Assembly (NCBI RefSeq): GCF_001522545.3
Contig: NC_031779.1
Location: 2,254,464 to 2,318,463, forward strand
Length of the DNA: 64,000 bases
Reading direction: 5' to 3'
Source: Parus major
Lineage: Eukaryota > Chordata > Aves > Passeriformes > Paridae
The notes under the pieces: generated by a model
Told to the model about the DNA's origin: nothing
The model's database searches: none
The model's input: the letters and a program-made list of their open reading frames with translations, nothing else
Made by a program: the position numbers and the translations under genes
In this document: positions 35,748 through 47,924 of the stretch, one piece after another
Numbering within the stretch: the first letter of the stretch is position 1
How the letters are laid out: each line of letters starts with the position of its first letter

Positions 35748-38700
35748 ACAGTGGTTTGGAGTTGTGGCATTTAGAGGGCGTCACATCCCAAAGCCTCAGC
35801 GCTGTCCTGCTGAGGCAGCCTTGGGTAAATGAGGGCAGGAGGCACTGGGGGGACTCCCCCAGCTCTGCCTGTTAGCCCTGGGTTTCTGCTGCTGGAGCTG
35901 CTGGAGCCCCAGCCCTTCTCTGGGCACTGAGCAGAGCTCTGGGAGCTGTAGAGCCACGAGTGCCTTTTGGTAGCTGGAGGGGATTGGGTGTTCCCAGGCA
36001 GGGAGCAATAGGAGGGAGCAGCTCATCTTTCCCTGTGCCCCCAGGTGTGGTTTGGGGGTGGCCAGGAGCAGTGTCTCAGCCTGGCAGAGCTGTGTCCTCC
36101 TCGCTGCTGGGACACTGGCCACAGCACAGGCTGGAGCCCGGCTTTGGGGGAGCAGAAAGCCCCTGTCACCAGCCCAGCCCTCAATTCAAGCTCAGGCAGC
36201 AATGCCATCTGCTCCTGGCTGGGAGGGGAGGCACTCTGGCAGTGGGGTGACTTTGTTCCAGCCGCTTTTATGCCACGTCAGGTGCTGTCCTGCCCTGCAC
36301 ACAGGGTCCAGCTCAGGCTCTGTGCAGCTGGGCTCTGGCTGATTCAGCAGCACTGGGGCCATGTGCTGAGCCATGCAGGGCCACCCCGGCAGCACCGGAG
36401 CCTGTCTGGGCTGTGCCCATCCTCCAGCCCCAGCACTGTCACCCTAGGCAGGGCTCTTGGAGCAGTTCAAGGGAGCTCAGAAGGCATTTGGGCCACGGGC
36501 GCACTGCAGGGGACGCCTTCACAATGTCACTGTGACCCTGGCGGCTCTCCCAGCAGACACACTCCTTGGACTTTCTTTCACCTCTTCAGGGCAAGTGCCT
36601 TTCCATTGCCCTGAGAGGAGCCTGGGGTTTTTCCATCCCCCTTTTCAAGCTACAGACAGGCAGGAAGAACCATCTAGGGAGACCCTCATGCTACACTGGA
36701 GTCTCCTGTACCCAGTGCTCACTTATCAGAGTGCAAGGTGAGCTGGGTGCCTTCAGTGAGCACTTAAAACATCCTGGTGAGCCAGCCCATATCCACAGAG
36801 ACAGTAATCCCAAGGAAATTTTTGCCAAAATAAAGGAAGAAGGAGAATCCCCATTAAAATGGTGCATGTCCTTCCCAGCGCCCACAAGCCTCCAGCCATC
36901 TCTTCCTGATCCAGCCCTCGAAGTCTCCAACCAAAACCTTCAGGAGCTATTCCCTTGGCAAGCACAGCTCCCCTGCTTTTTGGCTGTAACAGGTAATAAG
37001 AAAACGAGCATTCTCCTGGCTCACCTGACCTGGGAAGCGCTGAACCAGCAGTTCAGGCAGTGGCTGTGGCAGCAGTGACTGGTCCATGTCCTGGCCACCT
37101 CTGCCCATGAGTGGGGGAGCATGGCTGGCCCTAAGCCCCAGCTCCACTCTGCACTACACCCTCACCCCCCTTATTTATCTTGTGCTGGCTCAGGGCTTTA
37201 CACCCCCTGACATCCTCAGCTGCCTTTGCAATTACTTATTGATCCCTTGTCAGGATGTTTTCTCTGCTGATGGGGCACTGAGGCATGTGCAGCCAAAGAG
37301 AGAAAAGATGCTCGAAATGAAGGAGCAAAGGTATGAGGAGCGTGAGGAGCTCTTGCACAGATGTGATCGCAGCAAGAAACAGCTTCAGCAAAAACTGCTC
37401 TGAGCTTCAGCATCCTGAAGAGACAACCAGGATCTCCTTCCCATTGTCCTACTCCAATAACCTGCCTGAAAACCACTCTCCAGGTTGGCTTGGAGCCACT
37501 GCTGGATGTCCCTCCACTGTACATAGCTGTCCCTGCATGGGGTCAGGTTTAAACTAGTAGACAGCTGGGCCAAAGTCTCCCCTTAACAGCATTCTAGCCC
37601 CTCAGCCCATGTTAGAGCTCTTCTCCCCTGGGCATCTCCCTCGTTTTTCTGCTCTTCTTGCACGCTGGCTTGGTGCTTTCCTCATTGACTGTGGTGCTGG
37701 TGACACCACATTTTGGGTGGCACCGCCTGTTTCCATGAGGAAATGCCTTTGCAGGGCACTCCCATGGGCCAGCCGGCTGAAATGTGGTGCCAGCTGGGCG
37801 GTGTCAGTGCCGGAAGGGGATTTGCATCTTCAATGCTTCTTCATGCTCTTTTACAGCTTCAGAGCAGCTGCCAGAGCAGATCAGGTTGCATCACACCTAT
37901 TCCAGGCTCCCACCTCGGAGCTGCTGAAAGCAGATACTCCAGGAGGCTGAGCAAGAGCTCCCAGCTGGAGCTGTTCCTTCCTGTGGGAAGGGGAGCAGTG
38001 ACCCTGGCAGCTGCTGGATGGTAGGGCTGGGGGTGGGCACTCCTCTGGCTGACCTGCCTTGGCTCACTGCCTTGTGTAACTTGCTCGTGTGTCTCCACCA
38101 TTCTGAGGGGTCCTTCTCATCTTCTGCCAGTTTCTCCCCCGTTTTTTCACCCTCCTGTGCTGCTCCTGGATGATTTGGGGCCAGGCCAGGACACAGGACA
38201 CCCCTCTAACCCTTTGTAAGCAGCCCATCCATTAATGAAGGCCCAGAGGAGTGTGGTGGCAGGTCTCCATTGCCCAGGCCAGTGCTGTGCCACCCTGTCT
38301 GTGCCCACCAGCAAGCTTTGGCAGCACTCAGGGATCACTTTATGCTCTCCCTCTTTGATTTCTTCTTTCCCATGTGAAGAACAGTGATTCCAGAAGGGAA
38401 AGCACTTCCTCTGCCTGATGCTGCCACCCATTGCTGCCCATCCTTGAGGAGGAGGGAGAAGGGCAGTTAGTGCCAATGCCTCCACTCTGGGCCTGGGTGG
38501 GAAAAGAGGAGGAGGAGGGAGCAGATAGGGTAGAGAGGAGGGAGAGACAAAGCAAAAGGGCCCACAAATGCACACTGGACACAGGGGAAATGATGAGAGG
38601 AGGAAATGGACACAAATATGTTTGGCAAATTAAAGCTGCTCCCTTTGTTTTTGCTGCTTTGCAGATGGCAGAAACAGCGAAGAGCCTGGGGTCTGGATAA

Positions 38701-41690
38701 GAAACTCCTCTAGGAGCAGGAAAGGTTGTTAAATATTTATTTGTAAACCTGGAGTCTTTGTCTCTAAAACGTAGTCAAGTTCAATAAAATTTGATTTAGC
38801 TGGAGCAGCTTAGAGGAGACAGGAGCATGGACACGGGGAGCTGTGTCTTGTTGGCTTCATATGAAACCATCAGGGCAGAGATGGGGTGAGCCCATGGCTG
38901 AACTCACCCCTACAAGGCAACTCAGTGAGGATGTCCAGCACTGCTGAGTCCAGCTCACTCCTGTGCCCAGCTGGGAGCACCAGGTTGGCTCCTGCAGGGA
39001 CAGGGTGGGGATACTGAGCCCCCAGAGCACTGTGCCCCCCCGTCCTTGCTGGGATATGGCTTGCTTTGTCATAAATTGCCTGTTGTTGCTCAGTGCTCTC
39101 AGAAGCATCTGGTTCAAGGGTGAACATCTCCCGCCCTGTAATTTATGGCTGCCAGGTGGGCTTAGAGCTGACTCAGGGGTTTTTGCCTCTTGCTTGCTCG
39201 CTCGCTCGCTCATCAGCACATCAGATCACTCCCTGCTCTGTGGGGTGGGGAGCAGGGGACAGCCCAGGGACAGCAGTGACAGTAGTGGGCATTGCCAGGC
39301 AGCTGCCCACCCCTTGGGGCATCCTCAGGAGCACACACAGGGGCAGAGCCTGGGCTCCCTTTTGGATCATCACCCAAGTTTGGCTTTCCTGGGGCTGTTC
39401 CTCCCACCCCAGGGCAGCCTGTGCCTGTCACACTGGAGCAAACCCCACGCACATCAGCGCTTCAATCTGGCCCCAGGCTGCATTTCCAGGCACAGGCCCA
39501 GAATGGCATCTTTCCTCCCAGCACTGAGCCCAGGCAGAGACACTGGGCAGGTCCTGCTGTATTTAGCAGCAAAGCAGCGCTCCGGTGCATCCATCTGCGC
39601 CTCTTGGGCCGAGGCCGGGACCTTCCCGCGGGAAGGGACTGTACTGCGGAGCCCTCAGCCCTGGGCAGCAGGTGGTGAGGACAGGGGTCAGTGGCTGCCA
39701 TGGCTCTGAGCATGAGTTTTGCTTTGGCTTGCACTGGGTTTGCTTGTCGCCTAAAGGCAGCGAGTCTGGCAGCTGCTGCTTTTTTTGTCAATTCTTTTTT
39801 TTGTGATTGAGGAAGGAGAAGCATGCTCATGCCAAGGGCTGCGGCTCTCACGGGCTGGGCTATGCATCACAGCCATGGCCCAATCCTCTGCTCCTGCCTG
39901 GCAGCTCCTGCTGGGCCATGGCCAGCACTCTGGAGGGGGCCTTGGGCACGATTCAGGGTCTTCCTCAGAGTAGATCCAGGATGGCTTTGTGGAAAGCCCT
40001 TCCTGCAGGTAGCAGTCGTGCAGGGCTGTGCATGCATTGCTGGCCCACAGCTCACAAAGAAATTACAGTTTGAGTCGTTTTTAGAAGGGCATCTCTTAAT
40101 ATCCATATCACCTTGAGGCACAACTATTTCTCTCCGAATCAGGCAGAGGTAAATGGGACCTAGAAGTGATTTAAAGCTCATCTTAGCTCAGAATTTTCCA
40201 GCTTATTTATTGTCTTTCTCCCAAAGCTCTTCTGTGACTCTGGCTATTAAGATTACGGATGTTTTTGTCAGGGATTGTATTTATCATGGATTTAAATTTA
40301 TCTGAGAACTAATAACATGTGAGGTGTGTCTAGACTTCAATTCTAGGTTGTGCTCATCAGCAACGCCACACAGATTCTGCTTCATTCATCTATTGCCTCT
40401 TTGCCGATACTTTACTCATTGATTCCACACAGTTGTGGCTCCATTGAGGCTGCAGTGGGGATGACAGCACTGGCCCAAAGGTGTTGGAGGTGCAATCCTG
40501 CTGGTGGAGAGGCAGGATTGAGCCTGGGGGAAGTTGGTCTGCAGGATTCAGCTCTGCCCCCTCCCCGTGCCCAGCAGGGACCAGAACAGAGCAGCACATG
40601 CAGGCAGAGTGGAGCTTTTGGCCCAGCACACAAACACGGCTGGTGCCTGGCACTCTTAATGAGCTGAGTGTTTTCAGTCCTGCTATAATTAAGCCCCTCA
40701 GACTGTATTTTGTTTTGCATGCAGTGTTTTGCTGTCTTTGATGGCTTTCTCAGCACGGCTGTGAGGAGCACAGGAATTGGTTTCTGAGAAAAAAGGCTGT
40801 AGGCGAGCCAGCACTCAGTAACAAGCATGTGGTGGGAGAGCAGTGCCCAAGGGGCTCCTGGCCATGGGGAGGGGTGGCATAGGCACCCACTGGCAGCCCA
40901 GCCCCAGTCAGGGCTGCAGCATGAGCCTGGGGAACAAATCTGTATGCAACCTGAGCCATGCCAACCCCGGGGCCATCCTGGCTCCAGAGCACAGGCCCCA
41001 GTCCCAACCCCACTCCAGCAGCATGGCAGTGGCAGCAGCAGCAGCAGCATCACTTGTATCTGTACTGCTGCCCAGCACCAGGGAGGTGATGACATGGGAG
41101 ATGATGGATTGTAAATACCCAGCAAATGGCTCTTGGCAGTCTGGCCGGGGCCCAGGCACTCCCACTGGAAATGTTTCCACTGGACTGGGACATGCTGGCC
41201 CAGGACCAGCAGGAGGGAGCTCAGCATCACTGCAAGAGGAGCTCCATCCCTGCACCCCTTCAGTTTGAGTGATGTGTTCAGTGTGATCCCCACTGAGCAG
41301 CCCCACTGCAGAGGGAGCAGGGAAAGGGGGAGTGGAAGAGGACAGTGAAATGGGAGGAAACCACAGAGGGTTCCTGTGGGAACACTCCAGGCCCTCACAG
41401 CCCGTCAATGGATGTGCCAAGGCTGGTGGTTTCCAAGATGGTGCTGGTGGACATTTTTATGGCCAGTCCATCATCTCCCATCCTTGTATCTTACAAAGAA
41501 ATTTTGAATAATTTTTTGGGAACAAAAGTGATCCTTGGGTTGTATATCTGTATGAAATGATGAATATGAGCAGAAGCAATGGGTAGGAATGTGCAGAACG
41601 TGTACCAGCCCCATAAATAGTGCTAGAGCAGGGAAAGTAATGGACAGGATATACAGTGATGGATACAAACAGAGCCAATGGAAGTAATGG
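35748..41690. other. Intron 1, mostly featureless
   Basis: GC-rich with many chance open frames, including a 328-codon minus-strand frame at 40412-41398 with no domain. A (GCTC)n run lies at 39193-39211, a short CAG run at 41034-41050 and an AT-rich patch at 40190-40330. A POU octamer lies at 37820-37827. No exon supported. Confidence 0.5.
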
Positions 41691-41870
41691 ATTGGGTGTG
41701 TTCAGCAATAGCCATAAATAGCATTAGTGGGAGCAGTGCAGAGAGTAACATAACAATAGATATAAACACGGGCTGGAGTAGCCGGAGATCTAATTTGCAA
41801 TATTGATATGATTTGATTCCTCATAACAGCCTGAACAAGGAAATAAATGCAACAAAGGCAGTGTGACAGG
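41690..41870. promoter_or_regulatory. AT-rich intronic island about 0.9 kb before the main exon
   Basis: Contains CATAAATAGC, ATCTAATTTGCAATATTGATATG and GAAATAAATGC, in contrast to the GC-rich neighbourhood. Candidate conserved element only. Confidence 0.25.
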
Positions 41871-42682
41871 GAGCATCCGCTTCTGCTGGGCTGGGCTGGC
41901 TCTGGGCTGGGGCACAAGCCAGACCATGAGCCCCCCCAGGGAGGCCTCCCAGCCCTCCCCAGGGACATCAGCAGGAGGCTGGGTCTCTCCCAGCTGACTC
42001 CAGGCAGCCCCTTCATTATCCCAGAGCCCCCCTGGACCTGACTTGAGGATACAGCTTGTTCTGTAGGCAGTGTCTGCCCAGTTGCTTTTTCTGGGGGGAA
42101 GATGGTTTGGTTCTGCCCTTGCAGGCTGGCATGGTGGGAGGCAAGGAACTGGCCCTGGGGACAGACTGTGAGCATCTGGGGCATGGAGGTGCACAGAGGG
42201 AGGGAGCTGGCTCCTACTGAGCTGTCAGTATTGCTCACCCCAAGCGGGGTTCCCCCAGATGCTCCATCCTGTGATAAGCTCCTCTGTTTGCAAAGCAGCC
42301 TTTATATTCAGGCTCCATCTACAAGGAACAGAATAATTTCAAGAGCTTAAAATAGGATGTAGATAGATGTGTTTCGTATTAAATTATTTTTTTAAGAAGC
42401 AGAGGAAGCTGTCTGACACAGATTCCTCAAGGTCTTCCACTCAAAAGTCTGTGCACGTTCAATCATCAAGTGGAAAGTCAGGGAGTGGGGAGGAGAGAGG
42501 GTCTTGAAGCCAAAGGGCTGGATTTCAGCTGGAAAATGAGACCTGCTGTGCATCAGTGGTTGCCCTTTGCCTTACCATCACCTCTGCCAGGACACCAAAC
42601 CTTTTGCCTTGGCCATGCCTGTTGTTTGCTCACGTGCCCTTTGCTCTCTTTCTCCCGCTGTTACCTGCAGGTGAGAGATAGG

Positions 42683-44524
42683 ATGGTAGCTGGGGAGGCG
42701 AGTATGCGCAGCCCAATCCTGGCCTGCTGGCAGCCAATTCTCCTCCTGATGCTGGGATCCATCCTGTCCGGCTCTGCCACAGGCTGCCCGCCACGCTGTG
42801 AGTGCTCTGCCCAGGAGCGCGCCGTCCTGTGCCACCGCAAGCGTTTCATGATCGTGCCAGAAGGGATCCCTACCGAGACCAGGCTGCTGGACTTGGGCAA
42901 GAACCGCATCAAGACGCTCAACCAGGATGAATTTGCCAACTACCCTCACCTGGAGGAGCTGGAGCTAAATGAGAACATTATCAGTGCCATTGAACCTGGG
43001 GCTTTCAACAACCTCTTCAACCTCAGGACGCTGGGGCTCAGGAGTAACAGACTCAAGCTGATCCCTTTGGGGGTGTTTACTGGACTCAGCAACCTTACCA
43101 AGCTAGACATTAGTGAGAACAAAATTGTGATCCTCTTAGATTACATGTTCCAGGACCTGTACAACCTGAAGTCTTTGGAGGTGGGGGACAATGACCTTGT
43201 CTACATCTCCCACCGGGCCTTCAGTGGCCTCAACAGCCTGGAGCAGCTGACCCTGGAGAAATGCAACCTGACCTCCATCCCCACGGAGGCCCTGTCTCAC
43301 CTTCACGGCTTGATCGTGCTGCGGCTGCGCCACCTGAACATCAACACCATCCGGGATTACTCATTCAAGAGGCTGTACCGGCTCAAGGTCCTTGAGATCT
43401 CACACTGGCCCTACCTGGATACTATGACATCCAACTGCCTCTATGGGTTGAACCTGACCTCTTTGTCCATCACCCACTGCAATCTGACATCCATCCCGTA
43501 TGTGTCAGTGAGGCACTTGGTTTACCTCCGGTTCCTGAACCTGTCCTACAATCCCATTGTCACCATCGAGGGCTCAATGCTTCATGACCTGCTCAGGCTC
43601 CAGGAGATCCAGCTGGTGGGAGGGCAGCTCACCACGGTCGAGCCCTTTGCCTTCCGCGGCCTCAATTACCTGCGCATCCTGAACGTGTCAGGGAACCTGC
43701 TGACCACCCTGGAGGAGTCAGCTTTCCACTCGGTGGGCAACCTGGAGACGCTCATCCTCGACAACAACCCCTTAGCCTGCGACTGTCGGCTGCTCTGGGT
43801 TTTCCGGCGGCGATGGAGGTTGAACTTCAACAAGCAGCAGCCCACCTGCTCCACTCCCGAGTTTGTCCAGGGCAAGGAGTTCAAGGACTTCCCTGACGTC
43901 CTCCTGCCCAACTACTTCACCTGCCGCCGAGCACGAATACGGGACCGCAAACCTCAGCAGATCTTTGTGGATGAAGGCCACACGGTGCATTTTGTCTGCC
44001 GGGCAGATGGGGACCCGCCACCCACCATCATGTGGCTGTCTCCCCGGAAGCACCTCATCTCTACCAAAACCAACGGGCGGCTCACTGTCTTCCCTGACGG
44101 CACGCTGGAGGTGCGCTACGCCCAGATCCAGGACAATGGCACCTACCTATGCATCGCCAGCAACGCGGGTGGCAACGACACCATGCTGGCCCACCTGCAC
44201 GTGCGCAGCTACTCCCCAGACTGGCCCCACCAGCCCAACAAGACCTTCGCGTTCATCTCCAACCAGCCCAACGAGAGCGATGCCAACAGCACGCGCGCCA
44301 CCGTGCCTTTCCCCTTTGACATCAAGACTCTCATCATCGCCACCACCATGGGCTTCATCTCCTTCCTGGGCGTCGTGCTCTTCTGTCTGGTGCTCCTCTT
44401 CCTGTGGAGCCGTGGGAAAGGCAACACCAAGCACAATATTGAAATCGAGTATGTGCCACGGAAGTCTGACGCGGGCATCAGCTCTGCTGACGCGCCGCGC
44501 AAGTTCAATATGAAAATGATTTAA
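42683..44524 (+). CDS. LINGO1: LINGO1, leucine-rich repeat and Ig domain-containing protein 1 (terminal coding exon, 613-residue form)
   Basis: Single-pass type I membrane protein of neurons and oligodendrocytes. In mammals it is a co-receptor in the Nogo receptor complex and a negative regulator of myelination and axon growth (family knowledge). Seen here: signal peptide about 1-34 with core [16 protein letters not shown]-terminal Cys cap CPPRCEC from residue 35; tandem LRRs about 65-350; C-terminal cap with NPLACDC and the partner Cys residues about 362-416; one Ig domain about 404-493 with the WLSPRKH loop (R455-H457) and the DNGTYLC motif; membrane segment about 549-569; a 44-residue tail with EIEYVPRK (Tyr590). 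Many N-glycosylation sequons are present. Almost the whole protein lies in one exon, as in known LINGO1 genes. The start at 42683 has A at -3 and G at +4. In-frame codons continue upstream to the exon boundary at 42671, where a longer N-terminus can be spliced on. There are no frameshifts or missing residues, and the gene appears intact. Confidence 0.97.
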   Translation: MVAGEASMRSPILACWQPILLLMLGSILSGSATGCPPRCECSAQERAVLCHRKRFMIVPEGIPTETRLLDLGKNRIKTLNQDEFANYPHLEELELNENIISAIEPGAFNNLFNLRTLGLRSNRLKLIPLGVFTGLSNLTKLDISENKIVILLDYMFQDLYNLKSLEVGDNDLVYISHRAFSGLNSLEQLTLEKCNLTSIPTEALSHLHGLIVLRLRHLNINTIRDYSFKRLYRLKVLEISHWPYLDTMTSNCLYGLNLTSLSITHCNLTSIPYVSVRHLVYLRFLNLSYNPIVTIEGSMLHDLLRLQEIQLVGGQLTTVEPFAFRGLNYLRILNVSGNLLTTLEESAFHSVGNLETLILDNNPLACDCRLLWVFRRRWRLNFNKQQPTCSTPEFVQGKEFKDFPDVLLPNYFTCRRARIRDRKPQQIFVDEGHTVHFVCRADGDPPPTIMWLSPRKHLISTKTNGRLTVFPDGTLEVRYAQIQDNGTYLCIASNAGGNDTMLAHLHVRSYSPDWPHQPNKTFAFISNQPNESDANSTRATVPFPFDIKTLIIATTMGFISFLGVVLFCLVLLFLWSRGKGNTKHNIEIEYVPRKSDAGISSADAPRKFNMKMI

Positions 44525-44965
44525 CCAGGCAACAATTTGCAAATAATAATGGTGGTGTTTTGTTTTTTTTTAAAAAAAAGAACAAATGAACAAATAAAAA
44601 ATAATTAACAAACATTGCTACAAACATACCGACCTCTCTCCTTCCACCGTGCCCTCTGCCCCTGTCCAAACCCACTGCGCCTGCACTGTCACCACCTCCT
44701 CCTCCTCTTCTTCTTTATACCAGGAAAACATTCAGCCGATGTCTTCAGGACTCCTGTGTTTGTAAGGACTTTGTCTGATGGACTCTGGTGTCAGATATAA
44801 CTCTGAGAGGGGAAAAACAACGGGGGGGGCGGGGGTGGGAAAAAGAAAGAAAAAAGAAATAAAATCAATAAAAAAGTTACAAACTTTCTTCTGTAACTTT
44901 GATTTCAATAATTATGGATTTTTATGAAAACTTGAAATAATAAAAAAACCCTATTTCCTATAGAT
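44525..44965 (+). other. LINGO1: LINGO1 3' UTR (approximate end)
   Basis: Follows the stop codon at 44522-44524. It contains a T9A8 tract at 44563-44579, a pyrimidine-rich stretch, a G-run cluster at 44822-44839 and a set of poly(A) signals. The exact cleavage site cannot be seen; the end given is about 20 nt past the last signal. Confidence 0.6.
44858..44944 (+). terminator. Poly(A) signal cluster of LINGO1
   Basis: AATAAA occurs at 44858-44863, 44867-44872 and 44939-44944. A further AATAAA at 44593-44598 lies only about 70 nt after the stop codon and could give a very short 3' UTR. T-rich sequence follows the 44867 signal. Which one is used cannot be told from sequence. Confidence 0.6.
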
Positions 44966-45713
44966 AGTTGGAATGCAAAATCTTGACTTCTTGATCTATC
45001 CAGTTCTATACCTGGCAAGCGCTTGCTTTCTTGCCTCAGAGGCATTTCCCAGATGCCTTGCCAAGAGCAGCATCAGGCCAGGGCAAGTCTCCAGCTGACA
45101 CCAAAGGTACCTCCTGCAGTGGAGGAGTCTGACTATTTTTCCTGGTTTTATAGTCAGCTCCCCTGCCGATCCCCAAAGCCTGTGGAGCAGGGCCGTGACA
45201 CTGATGTCCATAAGCTGTATGGAGCAAGGCTGTGCTTTCCTGCCCTCTGTGTGGGAGGAGGATGCAGAGCCCCTGGGCAGGGCTGGGAGATGATCTCTGC
45301 CAGCCTTTGCAGCAGTACCAGGGTGTCTCCTCTCCTACAGGGGACAAGCTGGCCCCTGTGCTCTGCACAGCTGTCCCCATGGGCAGGGATGTGACACATC
45401 CATTGGCGGCACCCTCTTGGGGTGCTAGAGCAGCTCCAGCACTGCTCCCCACCTGCCAGGACCTCTGATCACTGGCAGCTAGAGTCTCAAGCACTCTCAG
45501 GCACATCCAAGGGAATTCAGCTTGCAGGCTCACAGGAGACCTTGTCTGAAAATGGAATTCCATAGGTCTATAAATACAGGCACAGGCTGTGACACACTGT
45601 CTGCTCTTGCCTAGCACCAGTTTGCCCATCACCATGGGGTCTGGTCACAGCAACATCCTGCCTTTGCTCAGTGCTCTGGGACTTGGATCAGGTCCAGAAG
45701 GTCTGTTTTCCCT

Positions 45714-45776
45714 TACAGAACCATGGAATGGGTAGGGTTGAAAGAGACCTTAAGGACCATCTCATCTCCACAAGAA
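45714..45776 (-). mobile_element. CR1-type LINE 3' end fragment
   Basis: TACAGAACCATGGAATGGG followed by TTGAAAGAGACCTTAAGGACC matches the reverse complement of the CR1 3' terminus. Only about 60 bp remain. Confidence 0.75.
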
Positions 45777-47924
45777 AAGGAGAGAAATGGGGGTTAAATT
45801 TGCCATGAGGCTTCCAGGGTTGGAAGCACAAAACATCCCTGCAAATGGTGTCAATATGGGCACTAAAGGTTTTATAACCCTTACTGAATCAGCAGGTGCT
45901 TCCCAACCCACCCAGCTGCCACCAAGAGGGTGGCACCACACTGACACTCCCCCCTTGCCCACCCAGCCTCAGTGACACCTCTGAGACAGATGAGCCCAGA
46001 TTTATTTGCATTCTTGATTTGTAAGGCACCTAAAGAGTCTCTAGGGATCAAAATCACTACAAGATGGTAAAATGTAAGTGCCAGGAACCTGGAGCCCCAA
46101 GAGGGGAAAGAATGGATTTGCTTTTCTTTCAGCAGTGTGCCAACCTAGAAGAACCAACCTGAAGCATCTGTGCTGTAGGGAGGGGGAGTTTTTGCTGATT
46201 GCAGCTTTCTGTTCATCTTCAAACAAAACATCTTATGTTTCTTCCTCCACAGCAAGTTTCAGAAGCTTTGATTTGTTCTTTCCTCATCTCTGGCACATCT
46301 TTCCTTTTTAACTTTGAAACCAATGCATTTTTTAAAAGCCTTTGGCTTTTGTTTTGCTTTTTGAAAGAGTCAAAGCAAAATGCTCTTGAGCTTCCCCTCC
46401 CACCAGTGTTTAACCAATATTTCCAGTGAGCTAAACACAATACTGCCAACAGCAACACACAAACCTAGGGGTGAAGCTGGAGGCAGGCTCCAGAGACTGC
46501 AGATCCTGCTCCAGGGGCTCAGAGCACCACTCCCCTGAGACAGGCACGGATGCACAGGGGCCTCAGCCCTTGGAGGATGATGCTAAGCCAAGTGGAGTCA
46601 AGCAAGAAAGAACTTTAGGCACAGGAGGCTGAGGCTGGTTGCCAGGAGTGACACAAACTCAACCTGTGGCTCAGCAGAGAGGTGATGAGGGGGGGCTCCA
46701 TGACCTTGGACAGCTACAGGCACTGGCAATCCAAAAGAGCTTCTTAATTGGCTCCAGTTATCCCTTTTAATGCTGTAAAGAAGAGTTAATTCAACACACA
46801 GAGATTTTAAAATACTAAGAACCAAGTCCAGTGAGGAATTTGCAACACATTACAGAGCCCCAGCAATCAAAGTGGGGGGACCAAGTCTTTCACTGTCAAA
46901 AAAAGGTTAAAAATAAAAAAAAATAAGCGCAAATTATTTCTTTTCCATAGAACATCTCAGGAATTTTCCCAGCCTGGCCCTGTCACGTAGCGTCACACCT
47001 GTCCCCAGCCCCACAGCCTCTGCTGCCCAAAACCCTCTTGGGGAAGGCCACAGTGCTGCCCTAAATCCCAAGCTGCAGCTCAAATCTCTCATTAGTGAAT
47101 GTGCCCAATGCTCTCTGGCACTGCTGCCTTCCACACACTTTGTTACCCACACTGATTTTTTAATCTTCAATGCTTTGTGAACTGGATAATTTATTTTTTT
47201 TTCAGTCACCGTGTGAGTGAAGCAGATGGATGGAGCAGAAGAAAAGCATCTCAGAGTGGCCAGCAACTAAGCTCAGCCATTTTCATAGCTGGTAAAAATG
47301 AGGAAAAAAAACAAATCCAAAGAATAGACTCTTTCTCTCCTTTGCTGAGATTTACAGTGTGTTTCTATTGCAGTTTAATCAGGGGTGAGAAAGCAGAGGC
47401 TGGGTTCCAGCACTTCTCTTCAGGGAACCGTGGCCCATGTGTCAGAGCCAGACAGCAGTTTCCACTTGTTTCTTTTGAATCACAATAAATACAAAGCACT
47501 TTATAAAACAGTTTAAAAGAGGTAGCAAAAAAACCAGGGAGTTGTGCTTAGAGCACAAATGTGCCTTACCTCCTCTGCTTCCTAGACTGGGAGTCCCATG
47601 GGGATCTCCATGACAGGCAGCGTGACGGGGCACAGAAGGGAGGAGGATGAGTAGTTAAACAGCACTTCCAGCCCGGGAACATCACCTACCCCAGGCCCTT
47701 CCCCCACCACCAGCTCCATGTATTCCCCTACTGCCAGGGCCCATGGCTGACCCTCCCCATCAATGCCTGTTCCCACTCAGCTCCTCTCCATGGATCACCA
47801 GAGGAACGCAGAGCATGTAGCAGGGCAAGGGTGACCAGAGAAGAGGGGGTCAGGCTGGCCCTTCACCTTCCTGTGCTGTAGTCCCCCAGCTCTGCCTGCA
47901 GCTCCTCTGTTCTCCCTGCAGCCC
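45777..47924. other. Downstream intergenic, nothing recognised
   Basis: Moderately AT-rich. One POU octamer at 46014-46021. A-rich tracts near 46900-46925. No gene or repeat family identified. Confidence 0.5.

Larger units (their letters stand above)
27590..42670 (+). other. LINGO1 intron 1 (about 15.1 kb)
   Basis: Bounded by the GTAAGC donor at 27590 and a good acceptor ending at 42670, with a long pyrimidine-rich tract (about 42640-42669) before TACCTGCAG. It contains a gap, a 42-bp minisatellite, a solo LTR and several AT-rich islands. No coding exon was recognised inside it apart from the speculative one at 28738. The acceptor is well supported because homology to LINGO1 begins at it. 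Confidence 0.6.

Noticed and set aside
36566..37078. 170-codon + strand frame in intron 1
   Set aside because: No recognisable domain or splice structure. Composition resembles the many chance frames nearby.
37270..37402. Highly charged, coiled-coil-like C-terminus of a + strand frame
   Set aside because: About 38 residues of Glu/Lys/Arg-rich sequence ending in a stop looked exon-like. The upstream part is not coding-like, there is no clear acceptor, and purine-rich DNA gives this composition by itself.
40412..41398. 328-codon minus-strand open frame
   Set aside because: It is the longest frame outside LINGO1 that does not cross a gap, but composition is Leu/Pro/Ser/Cys/Trp-rich without domain, signal or homology that I recognise. 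Other frames are also long here, so chance in GC-rich DNA is the simpler reading.
42470..42682. Extending LINGO1 upstream to the first in-frame start-like codon at 42470
   Set aside because: That codon is GTG, and homology to LINGO1 begins only at the acceptor boundary 42671. The sequence before it has the pyrimidine tract of an intron end.
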